A model generated the notes under the pieces. The model searched no databases and was not told the origin of the DNA. It was given only the letters and a program-made list of their open reading frames with translations. Below are positions 17,357 to 26,008 of a DNA stretch of 64,000 nucleotides, in pieces. Position numbers and translations under genes: made by a program. Positions within the stretch are counted from its first letter, which is position 1; each line of letters opens with the position of its first letter. Source of the DNA: Methylobacter sp. (GTDB lineage Bacteria; Pseudomonadota; Gammaproteobacteria; Methylococcales; Methylomonadaceae); the NCBI GenBank assembly GCA_030679035.1, contig JAUXTH010000036.1, positions 1 through 64,000 on the forward strand, in the 5' to 3' direction.

Positions 17357-18773
17357 GATTGAATTCAATTTGATAATCGCTGCCTGTGTAGTAAGCGTTG
17401 TGTAATCGGCTGGGCAATTTCTTTGCGTTCAGCGTTTCGTCGCGGGAGGAGCGCACCGCTTCGACCATCTGCATGGCCTGCAATACATCGGTTGCGGTCT
17501 GCATCGGCAGGCTGGACAGCCGCACCGAGCGCTGCTGCAAGCGCAGTTCGCCGCGAATGTAATCGACGACGTCCTGGTTCGACAGCGTGAAGGCTGCCGC
17601 CTCGCTACGCTGCATCGCCGCCTGCAAGCGCGCATCGCGGCTGACTTTGGGCAGCGCGGTGACGGTCAGCGCCTTGCGCCGTTGCGAGGCGCTGCGCAAT
17701 TTGAACGCCGCCGGGTCCAGCAGGCGGATTTCGCTGACGGTGATGGCCGCGCCCAGTTGTTCCAGGAAGCCGGTCTGTGCGTCGCCTTCAAGCGTTGCGG
17801 CCTGCGCGATGGCCCGGCTATAGGCTTGCCGGCTTTGCCCGCCTTGCAGCATCAAGGCCTGCTGGACGATGCCGGCGGCGCGGCGCATATAGATGTTCAT
17901 CGCCTTGATCAGTTCCGGGTGCTTGGCGGTGCAGGCGATTTCCACCCGGTCTTCGATGCGATCCAGCAACCAGTCGAAAATCGCGGTATCGGCCCGCTCC
18001 TGATGGATCCACGCGGCAATATCCTGCAACTGGCTTTCGAAGGCGTTGACCTTGTCGCCTTCCATATTGCGCAAGCGGCTTAAACTGTCTCGAATCGCCT
18101 GCCGGTGGCGCTCGACATTGTCGGCGGTCAGCTGTTTTTTAAATTCCTTCTCGAAACGGTCCAGAAAAGCAATGAACTCATCCCAAGGCGTATTGGTCGC
18201 TTCTGACATCAGGCGGCGCACCAGTTCCTGAAAATAATCGACGCCCTCGGACAAGTCGCTGATGATTTTTTCGGCATAATCGTAGGCATCGACCAGATCG
18301 TAGGCATCGATATTTTTGCGTGCCGCTTCCAGCGCATTACGGCAACTGCGTACATTGCGCTGGCGGCTGCGGGAGCGCAGGCGATCCAGCGACCACAAGG
18401 CCTCGGCGAACAGTTTTCCGGCGCGGGTTAAGCGATAGGCGGTAACCAAACCGGCGCGGTCGCCGAAGGTTTCCAGCCAGCCGTCTTTCAGCAGGGCGCG
18501 TATCAGCGCGTTGGTCAGTTGCTGGTCGTCGGCGTTATCCAGTCCCGACAGTTCGTCCTCGTCCTGGACGCTGACGGCCGCGATGTTGTTGATCAAACCC
18601 TGCACGGTCGGGGCCAACAAATCCTTTAAGGCTTCGCGGGTCAGGTTTTGCGAATAATCGGCGCTAGGCCCATGCAGGCTCTCATACAGGGAGCGCAGGC
18701 AAGCCACCACCAGTTCGCGGCGTTTTCCATTCAAAGGGCGGAAAAAGTTTTGACGTTCAGCTTCGAAAAACAC
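17331..18773 (-). CDS. jetA: Wadjet kleisin-like subunit JetA
   Basis: A 480-residue helical protein beginning MFFEAERQNFFRPLNGKRRE. It matches what I recall of the JetA family of the non-type-I Wadjet systems (DUF5716-like), rather than the DUF3375 JetA of type I. An N-terminal winged-helix-like part (to about 125) is followed by helical bundles and a C-terminal part with INRGE-like charged helices, in keeping with a MukF/MksF kleisin. It is the first gene of jetABCD; the 284-base gap upstream, shared with the divergent cyclophilin gene, should carry the promoter. The subtype assignment is tentative. Confidence 0.8.
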   Translation of the reverse strand: MFFEAERQNFFRPLNGKRRELVVACLRSLYESLHGPSADYSQNLTREALKDLLAPTVQGLINNIAAVSVQDEDELSGLDNADDQQLTNALIRALLKDGWLETFGDRAGLVTAYRLTRAGKLFAEALWSLDRLRSRSRQRNVRSCRNALEAARKNIDAYDLVDAYDYAEKIISDLSEGVDYFQELVRRLMSEATNTPWDEFIAFLDRFEKEFKKQLTADNVERHRQAIRDSLSRLRNMEGDKVNAFESQLQDIAAWIHQERADTAIFDWLLDRIEDRVEIACTAKHPELIKAMNIYMRRAAGIVQQALMLQGGQSRQAYSRAIAQAATLEGDAQTGFLEQLGAAITVSEIRLLDPAAFKLRSASQRRKALTVTALPKVSRDARLQAAMQRSEAAAFTLSNQDVVDYIRGELRLQQRSVRLSSLPMQTATDVLQAMQMVEAVRSSRDETLNAKKLPSRLHNAYYTGSDYQIEFNHDSDPNPA

Positions 18774-19057
18774 CGGCTATCCCAAAATGTATGCTACAGG
18801 AATGCCCCCAAAAGCTGTTGGCGCTAAAAGGGTTAGCGGAAGATTATATCAAACATACACGGCAATCAGCTTATACTCAATCGCAGATCAAAAGCAGGAT
18901 CACAAAAGCTAGAATTGTGCTACAGCGTTGTAAGCATCTTGCCGATTAAAGGGGAGGGTGGTTAAACAAAACAGTTCAACCTACACAAGTACATGCTTCT
19001 CTTTCAAGACAAAAACACTTAAAATCTGTACTTTGCATCAATCCTTAAGGAAAAATC

Positions 19058-19639
19058 ATGCGCACTTTCATTTTCTCCATGATGCTGCTTCTAACCACAA
19101 CATTCTCATTTGCAACGGAAAATAAAATGTCTGATACCCCATCAAAAGTTAAATTAACCACGTCTCTGGGTGAAATTATTATTCAGCTCAATCCTGAAAA
19201 AGCGCCTATTTCATCAGCCAATTTTCTGACTTACGTTAATGAAGGCTTTTACAACAGCACCATTTTCCATCGCGTCATCCCCGGATTTATGGCGCAAGGC
19301 GGCGGCTTCGATACTGATTTCAACCAAAAAGCGGTACACGACCCGATCAAAAACGAAGCCGATAACGGCTTGCCGAACAAACGCGGTGCCATAGCGATGG
19401 CGCGCACCAATGTTCCCGATTCGGCAACTGCCCAGTTTTTTATCAACTATAAAGATAACGCCTCATTGAATCATACCAGTCCGACACCAAGCGGCTGGGG
19501 CTATGCGGTATTCGGCGAAGTCATTGAAGGTATGGATGTTGTCGATGCCATGGCTAAACAAGCTACCGGTAACCGTGGCGGACACCAGGACGTGCCAAAA
19601 ACCGACATCGTCGTCGAAAAAGCGGAAGTTTTAAAATAG
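19058..19639 (+). CDS. Periplasmic cyclophilin-type peptidyl-prolyl isomerase
   Basis: A 193-residue protein with a signal peptide (MRTFIFSMMLLLTTTFSFA), so the product is probably periplasmic. The cyclophilin fold is shown by FHRVIPGFMAQGGGFDTDF (catalytic Arg in FHRV), MARTNVPDSATAQFFIN and WGYAVFGEVIEGMDVVD. It speeds cis-trans isomerisation of X-Pro bonds during protein folding. It resembles PpiA more than cytoplasmic PpiB because of the signal. A good ribosome site (AAGGA) lies ahead. lpxH follows after 86 bases, so co-transcription is plausible. Confidence 0.9.
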   Translation: MRTFIFSMMLLLTTTFSFATENKMSDTPSKVKLTTSLGEIIIQLNPEKAPISSANFLTYVNEGFYNSTIFHRVIPGFMAQGGGFDTDFNQKAVHDPIKNEADNGLPNKRGAIAMARTNVPDSATAQFFINYKDNASLNHTSPTPSGWGYAVFGEVIEGMDVVDAMAKQATGNRGGHQDVPKTDIVVEKAEVLK

Positions 19640-19725
19640 GTACAAGGCAAAAGGTTCAAGGCGCAAGGCGAATAAGTCGCAATTTGAACCTTGAGCCCTG
19701 TCTCTTGAACCTTGGGTCTTTTACC

Positions 19726-20451
19726 TTGAACCTCGACATCCTATTCATCTCAGACCTCCACATCTCCCTGGAAAAACCTGAAATCACCCGCCGGTTTCTT
19801 TCGTTTTTGAGCGACAGGGCACCCAAAGCGGCCGCCGTTTACATACTGGGTGATCTTTTCGATGCATGGATAGGCGACGACGACTTTACCCCGCCCAACA
19901 ATAAAATCCGCACTCAGTTTAAACAGCTGACCAGTTCAGGCACCCCTGTTTATTTACAGCTAGGCAACCGTGACTTTTTGCTGGGTAAGCGGTTTTCCGA
20001 GGATACCGGCGTTACGCTACTCGATGAGTACGCGGTGATCGATTTGTACGGCACGCCGACGCTGCTCACCCACGGCGATTTGCTGTGTACCGATGATTTG
20101 CCCTATCAGGCATTTCGCGCCAAATCGCATACCCCGGAATGGCAGCAGGGCGTGCTGTCCAAGCCCTTGTTTTTGCGCTTGCTGGCGGCGCGTTGGTACC
20201 GCGTCCGCAGTTATTTCCACAAACGCAAAAAATCTCAGGACATTATGGATGTTAACCAGGACACGGTGGTTAACATCATGCGTGAACGGCGCTGCCTGCG
20301 CTTGATTCATGGGCATACGCATCGGCCTGCGGTTCATGATTTTACAATAGACGGCCAAGCTGCTCAGCGCTTTGTGCTTGCCGCATGGAGCAAGAATGCA
20401 GCCGAAGTCTTGTGTTGGAACGGCAGCGGCTATCAAATTGAAGCCCTTTAA
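19726..20451 (+). CDS. lpxH: UDP-2,3-diacylglucosamine diphosphatase
   Basis: Cleaves UDP-2,3-diacylglucosamine to lipid X in lipid A synthesis, at the inner face of the membrane. Metal-binding motifs of the calcineurin-like fold are all present: SDLHIS, GDLFDAWIGDD, GNRDFLLG, THGDLL and HGHTHRP. The start is set at TTG 19726 (NLDILFISDLHIS), giving 241 residues, the normal family length. An upstream TTG at 19684 would add 14 residues encoded by a CTTGAACCTTG-rich repeat between the genes. Confidence 0.9.
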   Translation: MNLDILFISDLHISLEKPEITRRFLSFLSDRAPKAAAVYILGDLFDAWIGDDDFTPPNNKIRTQFKQLTSSGTPVYLQLGNRDFLLGKRFSEDTGVTLLDEYAVIDLYGTPTLLTHGDLLCTDDLPYQAFRAKSHTPEWQQGVLSKPLFLRLLAARWYRVRSYFHKRKKSQDIMDVNQDTVVNIMRERRCLRLIHGHTHRPAVHDFTIDGQAAQRFVLAAWSKNAAEVLCWNGSGYQIEAL

Positions 20452-20609
20452 TGGATCGGTCGAATGGCCTTCCCAATTAACATTTGAATCAATGCCAATC
20501 CGGCAGTCGCATCCGTGGCGGACTATCGTTTAAAATTTAAAACTATCGCAGTCAGCCTGTGTTTTATCAAAACGTTACGGGAATCGCCTTCCTCTAACAC
20601 CTTTAAAAG

Positions 20610-20637
20610 TTGACTTTTGGGGCAAAATCATTAAATT
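20610..20637 (+). promoter_or_regulatory. Possible xoxF promoter in a 310-base leader region
   Basis: TTGACT (20610-20615) and TAAATT (20632-20637) are spaced by 16 bases, leaving an untranslated leader of about 120 bases before xoxF. No other gene or known riboswitch pattern was seen between 20452 and 20762. The assignment is by eye. Confidence 0.35.
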
Positions 20638-20762
20638 TAGGCCCCTAGAGTGAAAATTTCCTGTCTCCATGGAACATGAAAAACACCCTAAAAACTAATA
20701 TTAGTCCTAAAAAACATAATCACTATTCTGTCAAATTAACAGGATACCAGGAGAAATATAAT

Positions 20763-22619
20763 ATGAAGAAGCCTTTGAAAAGTTGGCTGCTTGCTTCAAG
20801 TGTGGCTGCTTTATTAGCTGCACCTGCAGTTTCAACTGCTAACAGCGATCTTGAAAAACTCACCCAAAACCCTGCCAACTGGGCAAGTTGGGGTGGTGAT
20901 TACGCAGGTACTCGTTACAGTAAATTAAGCGAAATCAACGCTACTAACGTGAAGAACTTGCAACCAGCCTGGTCTTTTTCTACAGGCGTCTTACGCGGAC
21001 ATGAAGGCGGCCCTTTGGTTGTCAACGATGTTCTGTACATACACACTCCTTTTCCTAACACTGTTTACGCAATTGACCAAAAAACTCAATCCGTAATCTG
21101 GGAATTTACACCAACACAAGATGCTGACGTGACTATTCCTGTCATGTGCTGCGACACTGTCAACCGTGGTTTAGCTTACGGTAACGGCAAAATCTTCTTA
21201 CAACAATCTGATACCGTTTTAACTGCGTTAGACGCTAAAACCGGTAAACGTGTATGGAGCGTGCAAAACGGCGACCCTAAATTGGGTATGACCAATACTT
21301 CTGCACCGTTAGTTGTTAAAGATACCGTTATGACCGGTATTTCTGGTGGTGAGTTTGGTGTTCGTGGTTTCTTAGCGGCTTACAACATCAACACTGGCGA
21401 GTTGGTCTGGAAAGGCTACAGCATGGGTCCAGACAAAGACACTCTGATTGATGCCAAGAAAACTACTACCTGGAAAGACGGCAAAGTTGCTCCTGTTGGC
21501 GAAAACTCAAGCTTAAGCACTTGGCAAGGCGACCAATGGAAAATCGGTGGCGGTACAACTTGGGGCTGGACAAGCTACGACCCTAAATTGAACTTGATCT
21601 ATTACGGATCAGGCAACCCATCTACTTGGAACCCTGTACAACGTCCAGGCGACAACAAATGGTCCATGTCATTATGGGCTCGTGATGCTGACACTGGTGC
21701 GGTTAAATGGGTTTACCAAATGACTCCACACGATGAGTGGGACTTTGACGGTATCAACGAAACAGTTTTGGTTGACCAAGAAGTTAAAGGCAAAATGCAC
21801 AAAACTATCGTGCATTTCGACCGTAACGGTTTTGGCTACACGTTAGATCGTGAAACTGGTGAACTGCTTGTCGCTGAAAAATTCGACAAATCGGTTAACT
21901 GGGCAACTCATGTCGACATGAACACCGGTCGCCCAGAAGTTGTAGCTAAGTACAGTACTCAGCAAAACGGTGAAGACGTTAACACAACAGGCGTTTGCCC
22001 TGCTGCGTTAGGAAGTAAAAACCAACAACCGGTTTCTTACTCTCCACAAACCGGCTTGTTCTACATATCTGGTAACCATTTGTGCATGGACTACGAACCA
22101 TTCGAAGTTTCATACACAGCAGGTCAACCATATGTTGGCGCTACTTTAACCATGATGCCTGCCGGTGCAGACGTTATGACTGGTAAACCAGACAATTCAA
22201 CCAACCTGGGTCAGTTTACAGCTTACGATGCCAAAACAGGTAAAATCGCTTGGTCTAACAAAGAACAATTCTCTGTTTGGTCAGGTTCAGTTGCAACAGC
22301 TGGCGGCGTAGTATTCTACGGCACACTGGAAGGCTACCTGAAAGCGGTTGACGCTAAAACAGGTAAAGAACTGTACAAGTTCAAAACACCTTCCGGCATC
22401 ATCGGTAACGTTAATACTTGGGAATTCGGCGGCAAGCAATATGTTGGCGTTCTTTCAGGTATCGGCGGTTGGGCAGGTATCGGTATCGCTGCCGGTCTTG
22501 ACACTGGTGAAGCAAACTCAAACTCTGAAGGTTTGGGAGCTGTGGGCGCATACAGAAGCTTAAGCTCTTTCACTAAACTGGGCGGTACATTGACTGTATT
22601 CACATTACCCAGTAACTAA
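20763..22619 (+). CDS. xoxF: Lanthanide-dependent methanol dehydrogenase XoxF
   Basis: A PQQ quinoprotein that oxidises methanol to formaldehyde or formate in the periplasm. The start at 20763 has AGGAG nine bases ahead and opens a Sec signal (cleavage near residue 26). The 618-residue precursor has eight propeller repeats, the adjacent-cysteine ring Cys129-Cys130 (VMCCDT) and WDFDGINE at 326-333. The extra Asp two residues after the catalytic Asp (Asp327, Asp329) is the accepted marker of lanthanide-binding XoxF against calcium-type MxaF. Codon use is strongly biased, as expected for a highly expressed gene. A terminator follows before xoxJ. Confidence 0.95.
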   Translation: MKKPLKSWLLASSVAALLAAPAVSTANSDLEKLTQNPANWASWGGDYAGTRYSKLSEINATNVKNLQPAWSFSTGVLRGHEGGPLVVNDVLYIHTPFPNTVYAIDQKTQSVIWEFTPTQDADVTIPVMCCDTVNRGLAYGNGKIFLQQSDTVLTALDAKTGKRVWSVQNGDPKLGMTNTSAPLVVKDTVMTGISGGEFGVRGFLAAYNINTGELVWKGYSMGPDKDTLIDAKKTTTWKDGKVAPVGENSSLSTWQGDQWKIGGGTTWGWTSYDPKLNLIYYGSGNPSTWNPVQRPGDNKWSMSLWARDADTGAVKWVYQMTPHDEWDFDGINETVLVDQEVKGKMHKTIVHFDRNGFGYTLDRETGELLVAEKFDKSVNWATHVDMNTGRPEVVAKYSTQQNGEDVNTTGVCPAALGSKNQQPVSYSPQTGLFYISGNHLCMDYEPFEVSYTAGQPYVGATLTMMPAGADVMTGKPDNSTNLGQFTAYDAKTGKIAWSNKEQFSVWSGSVATAGGVVFYGTLEGYLKAVDAKTGKELYKFKTPSGIIGNVNTWEFGGKQYVGVLSGIGGWAGIGIAAGLDTGEANSNSEGLGAVGAYRSLSSFTKLGGTLTVFTLPSN

Positions 22620-22645
22620 ATCGATCTGATTTTTTAGATTGTATT

Positions 22646-22682
22646 AAAAGCCTCGGTTGATTTTCAACCGGGGCTTTTTTTT
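22646..22682 (+). terminator. Terminator after xoxF
   Basis: AAAGCCTCGGTTGA, short loop, TCAACCGGGGCTTT and a run of T: strong stem with one wobble, 27 bases past the stop. It probably reduces read-through into xoxJ, giving unequal levels of enzyme and accessory protein. Confidence 0.85.
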
Positions 22683-22741
22683 GCCTGTTTATGCAGTAAA
22701 CTATGAGACCTTAACTGTTCGATACACCCAAGGAGATTTTA

Positions 22742-23611
22742 ATGAGGACTTTACCTCACATTAACACCACACTCGCCATCCTGTTCTTGGCCGCCTTCAG
22801 CTTTAACGCCTCATCCGAAGAAAAATTCAAGGTCTGTGCCGACCCGTTGAATCCTCCTTATTCCACAAAAAACAAAGATGGTTTTGAAAACAAAATTGCC
22901 GAACTGTTTGCCAAAGAGCTCGGGCAGACCATTGAATACACCTGGATGCCGCAGCGAATCGGCTTTATCCGCAACACCTTAAATGCGCCGGTAAAAGACA
23001 CCGACGTGGAAAGCAACGACTATAAATGTGACGTCATTATGGGAGTTCCGGCAGGTTACGAACTCACCTTAACGACTTCGCCATACTATCAATCGACTTA
23101 TGTGCTGTTAATCGCCAAAGGGCGGGGCTGGGACGATATTACCGATGCCGCCCAATTAGCCGATCTGCCGGAGCAAAGACAAGAAGCATTAAAAATTGCG
23201 ATGTTTGACCGTGGCCCAGGAACGACCTGGATGCAAAAAAACGGCCTGCTGGATGTGGGCATACCTTATCAATCAATGACAGGCGACGGTGAAAACAATG
23301 TGGCCATGCAGATAGAAAAGGACCTTAAAGCGAAGAAAATCGACATGGTTATCCTGTGGGGGCCTATGGCAGGCTATGTCGTGGCACAAAGCTCAAAAAA
23401 CAGTTACGCAATGATTCCAATGAAATCAACCCCGGATATGAAATTTGAATTTGCGATGGCGATGGGTGTTCGTAATGGCGATAAAGCAAGAAAGGAGACC
23501 CTTAACAAGCTGATAGCGGACAAAGCGGATAAGATTCGAGCCATCATGAGCAGTTACAATTTTCCGTTGCTACCGCTCCCTAAGCAGGCCGTTCGTGAAG
23601 GCGACGATTAA
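22742..23611 (+). CDS. xoxJ: XoxJ, periplasmic binding protein of the XoxF system
   Basis: A 289-residue protein with a signal peptide (cleavage near SFNASSEE) and a solute-binding-protein fold. FKVCADPLNPPYS near the N-terminus, KCDVIMGVPAGYELTLTTSPYYQSTYVL and LWGPMAGYVV are typical of the MxaJ/XoxJ quinoprotein-dehydrogenase-associated group. XoxJ is thought to help activate or mature XoxF rather than to feed a transporter. It follows xoxF at 122 bases. No xoxG cytochrome gene is in the window, so the electron acceptor must be encoded elsewhere. Confidence 0.9.
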   Translation: MRTLPHINTTLAILFLAAFSFNASSEEKFKVCADPLNPPYSTKNKDGFENKIAELFAKELGQTIEYTWMPQRIGFIRNTLNAPVKDTDVESNDYKCDVIMGVPAGYELTLTTSPYYQSTYVLLIAKGRGWDDITDAAQLADLPEQRQEALKIAMFDRGPGTTWMQKNGLLDVGIPYQSMTGDGENNVAMQIEKDLKAKKIDMVILWGPMAGYVVAQSSKNSYAMIPMKSTPDMKFEFAMAMGVRNGDKARKETLNKLIADKADKIRAIMSSYNFPLLPLPKQAVREGDD

Positions 23612-23820
23612 TGCCGGCTGATACTTATCCAAGTGGAAGCGGAAATATTTTTGCCGACTTTGGCCTGATGCAGAAGAAGCCCATGCTTGGGGTTTGCCGG
23701 ATCAACAGAATAGTACAAATCGTAGAATGGAAAGTGTTGAGCCTATCTGATGCCGCTGAACTCATGGGGACTCGACCAGTCCAAGGTTTCTGCTTTGATG
23801 CGTGAGCGGTTGCTCAGCAA
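23611..23820 (+). pseudogene. Decayed XRE-family (HigA-like) antitoxin
   Basis: Pieces of a small XRE regulator can be read across at least two frame changes: SGSGNIFADFGL, then PDAEEAHA, CRINRIVQ and SDAAELMG, then GLDQSKVSALMRERL. This order is the standard pattern of a HigA2-type antitoxin (NVFADLGL...DAEEmLaKA...AAelmGldQsKVSaLmrG). The extra G in ATGGGGACTCGACC breaks the helix-turn-helix frame. Its ATG overlaps the xoxJ stop (TAATG). No cognate toxin is next to it, since the following MazF pair is on the opposite strand. Confidence 0.65.
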
Positions 23821-24149
23821 GACTTACAACCAAGTTGCACGCAAATTTCTCTGTGGATGCGCTCAAATGCTTCCGGTTTGAGGCTGCCCAACGTAACTAT
23901 GACGGTGTCGCGGTTCAGAGAAAACAGCCTAGTGCCTCGAATCCAACTTGTTTTCGGCAATCGGCCTTCAACAAGGTCATCGTCTTGTAGCAGAATGGCA
24001 TCATCATGCCCTGACTGAGAGGTAACTGCTGCTGCGAGAAAATCACCAAAAGCATCTGGCGTGGTCAGCAGCAATACCGGGCGACGCTTTTGGTGAGTCA
24101 GGTCAGAAAATGGAAATGGGATTTGGACGATGTCATAGATTTTTAACAT
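23814..24149 (-). CDS. PemK/MazF-family toxin
   Basis: A 111-residue protein (start at ATG 24149, MLKIYDIVQIPFPFSD). The MazF/PemK fold is shown by GDIV-like YDIVQIPFPFSD, KRRPVLLLT, LPKTSWIRGTRLFSLN and the ending GSLKPEAFERI. Family members cut mRNA at short specific sequences. It overlaps its antitoxin gene by 17 bases, which indicates coupled translation. Unlike the MazF-family gene near 4.2 kb, this one has an undamaged frame. Confidence 0.8.
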   Translation of the reverse strand: MLKIYDIVQIPFPFSDLTHQKRRPVLLLTTPDAFGDFLAAAVTSQSGHDDAILLQDDDLVEGRLPKTSWIRGTRLFSLNRDTVIVTLGSLKPEAFERIHREICVQLGCKSC

Positions 24150-24339
24150 CGTTCCAAATCTCGTCATCCTGATTATCCCAAATGTGCCTCATCACAATTT
24201 CTTGAGCGCGTGTCAGGTCAGACATCTCTGCGCGATCCGCATTTTTACTGCTCAAATATTCGATAAAATGCAACGCTTCCAGCGCCAAAGATTCCGGTAA
24301 CGGTTTGGCGACCTCATAAATTTGTTCGGCGATTGACAT
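24133..24339 (-). CDS. Antitoxin of the MazF pair (DUF2281-like)
   Basis: A 68-residue protein starting at ATG 24339 (MSIAEQIYEVAKPLPESLAL) with AAGGAGG upstream. EQIYEVAKPLPESLALEALHFIEYL is typical of small DUF2281-type antitoxins. The acidic C-terminus (IWDNQDDEIWNDVKNL) would wrap the toxin. An in-frame ATG six codons earlier overlaps the ribosome site and is less likely. Confidence 0.65.
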   Translation of the reverse strand: MSIAEQIYEVAKPLPESLALEALHFIEYLSSKNADRAEMSDLTRAQEIVMRHIWDNQDDEIWNDVKNL

Positions 24340-24492
24340 CAACACCCTCCTTAACAAATGATATTTAAATTAGCTTAGCTTCCAACTTCCGCAAAGGCAA
24401 GAAAGAAGTGAAGACACGAATCCGTGGTGCACTAACACAAAAATGGATGAGGAAATTAGCGGGCTTATTTCGTGCTTTTCGTGGACAGTAAA

Positions 24493-25962
24493 TTATTTAC
24501 GATTAAACAATCCAACCAGATAGGCAAATCTGACTGCCCGTTCATGCGACAGCTGATTCCACTGAAAACGCCATTTCCAGTTACCTTCGATGGTGCCGGG
24601 AATATTCATGCGATGCTCGGAACCCAGCTCCAGAATATCCTGCATCGGGATTACCGCAAGGTTCGCAACCGACGCCAATGCCGCATGAATCAGCGCACAA
24701 TGCAACGGCATTGCCGGACTGCCGAGATAATCGTAAATGTAGTTTTTCTCATTATCGCTAATACTCTGCAACCAACCTAAGGTTGTGTCGTTGTCATGAG
24801 TGCCGGTATAAACGACGCAGTTTTTTTCATAATTGTCCGGCAAATAAGGATTGTTGGGGCCGTCGCCAAATGCAAACTGCAAAATCTTCATACCCGGCAA
24901 ATCAAATTCATCCCTTAAGGCCTCGACTTCGGGAGTAATGATGCCCAAGTCTTCGGCAACCAGCGGAATCGAGCCGTGCTCTGCTTTGATGGCATTCAAC
25001 AACGCCTTGCCCGGTGCCTTGACCCATAGTCCATTGATTGCTGTATCTTCAAAGGCAGGTATTTCCCAGGCAGCTTCAAGTCCCCGAAAATGGTCGATCC
25101 GGATAATATCGAACAGCTCAAGCTGGGTTTTCATTCGTTCGACCCACCAATGAAATCCGGTTTTCTTTAGGAAGTTCCAGTTATAGTGCGGGTTTCCCCA
25201 ACGCTGCCCGGTTTCAGAAAAATAATCAGGCGGTACGCCAGTCACGACCGACATTTCGCCGGATTCATCGAGCTTAAAAACCTCACGGTGAGCCCAAACA
25301 TCCGCGCTGTCGTAAGATACGAAAATAGGGATGTCGCCAAACAAAAACACGCCATGCCGGTTGGCATAGGCTTTTAATTCCAGCCATTGCCGGAAAAATA
25401 CATATTGCTCAAACTTAATGCATTCAATTTGTGTTTTTAACCGGCGACGCGCCTCTTTTATGGCTTTTGCATCTCGTTCCTTGAAATGCCCAGGCCACTG
25501 ATTCCAGCATTGCTGCTTGAATTCAACCCTGAGCGCCAGGAACAAGGCGAAATCATCAAGCCAGAATGCTTTATCCCGGCAAAACTGTTCAAAATCATGG
25601 CTATCCTTTGGCTGGGCTCGCTCAATGAATCCATGATAAGCCTTGGTTATCATGCACCTTGTGGCGCAGTTTCCGGCGCATTCTGTACATTTATCGGCGC
25701 GTTGCAGCCAACCCTGCGTCACTAGCCACTCAATATTGATTAATTCCGGATTGCCTGCGTGGGCGGACAGACATTGATAAGGCGAACCATCCGCATGAGT
25801 CATGCCTATAGGCAAAACCTGCCATACGCTAACTCCGGAATCATGCAGGAATTTTACAAAATGGTAAGCTTCCTGCCCTAAATCGCCTTGTCGCCCCGAA
25901 CCCGGTAGCGAGGAAATATGCAGCAGGATGCCGGCGCGGCGTTTATTTAAGATGTCATTCAC
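24493..25962 (-). CDS. malQ: 4-alpha-glucanotransferase (amylomaltase)
   Basis: A GH77 enzyme that disproportionates maltodextrins, releasing glucose and longer glucans during glycogen turnover. It has 489 residues from a GTG start. Key regions: GILLHISSLPGSGRQGDLG near the N-terminus, IRIDHFRGLEAAWEIP (catalytic nucleophile Asp in RIDHF), VAEDLGIITPEV (acid/base Glu) and YTGTHDNDTTLGW. It lies 46 bases beyond the GH57 gene, in one leftward unit with GH57 and glgC. Confidence 0.93.
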   Translation of the reverse strand: MNDILNKRRAGILLHISSLPGSGRQGDLGQEAYHFVKFLHDSGVSVWQVLPIGMTHADGSPYQCLSAHAGNPELINIEWLVTQGWLQRADKCTECAGNCATRCMITKAYHGFIERAQPKDSHDFEQFCRDKAFWLDDFALFLALRVEFKQQCWNQWPGHFKERDAKAIKEARRRLKTQIECIKFEQYVFFRQWLELKAYANRHGVFLFGDIPIFVSYDSADVWAHREVFKLDESGEMSVVTGVPPDYFSETGQRWGNPHYNWNFLKKTGFHWWVERMKTQLELFDIIRIDHFRGLEAAWEIPAFEDTAINGLWVKAPGKALLNAIKAEHGSIPLVAEDLGIITPEVEALRDEFDLPGMKILQFAFGDGPNNPYLPDNYEKNCVVYTGTHDNDTTLGWLQSISDNEKNYIYDYLGSPAMPLHCALIHAALASVANLAVIPMQDILELGSEHRMNIPGTIEGNWKWRFQWNQLSHERAVRFAYLVGLFNRK

Positions 25963-26008
25963 GCTCAGTGATCTCTTGTTTAAGTCAAGTAGGGTACGCT
26001 TCTATCAA

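Noticed and set aside
20763-22619. Calcium-type methanol dehydrogenase mxaF
   Set aside because: The Asp two residues after the catalytic Asp (WDFDG) marks XoxF; mxaI and mxaG are not adjacent and xoxJ follows.
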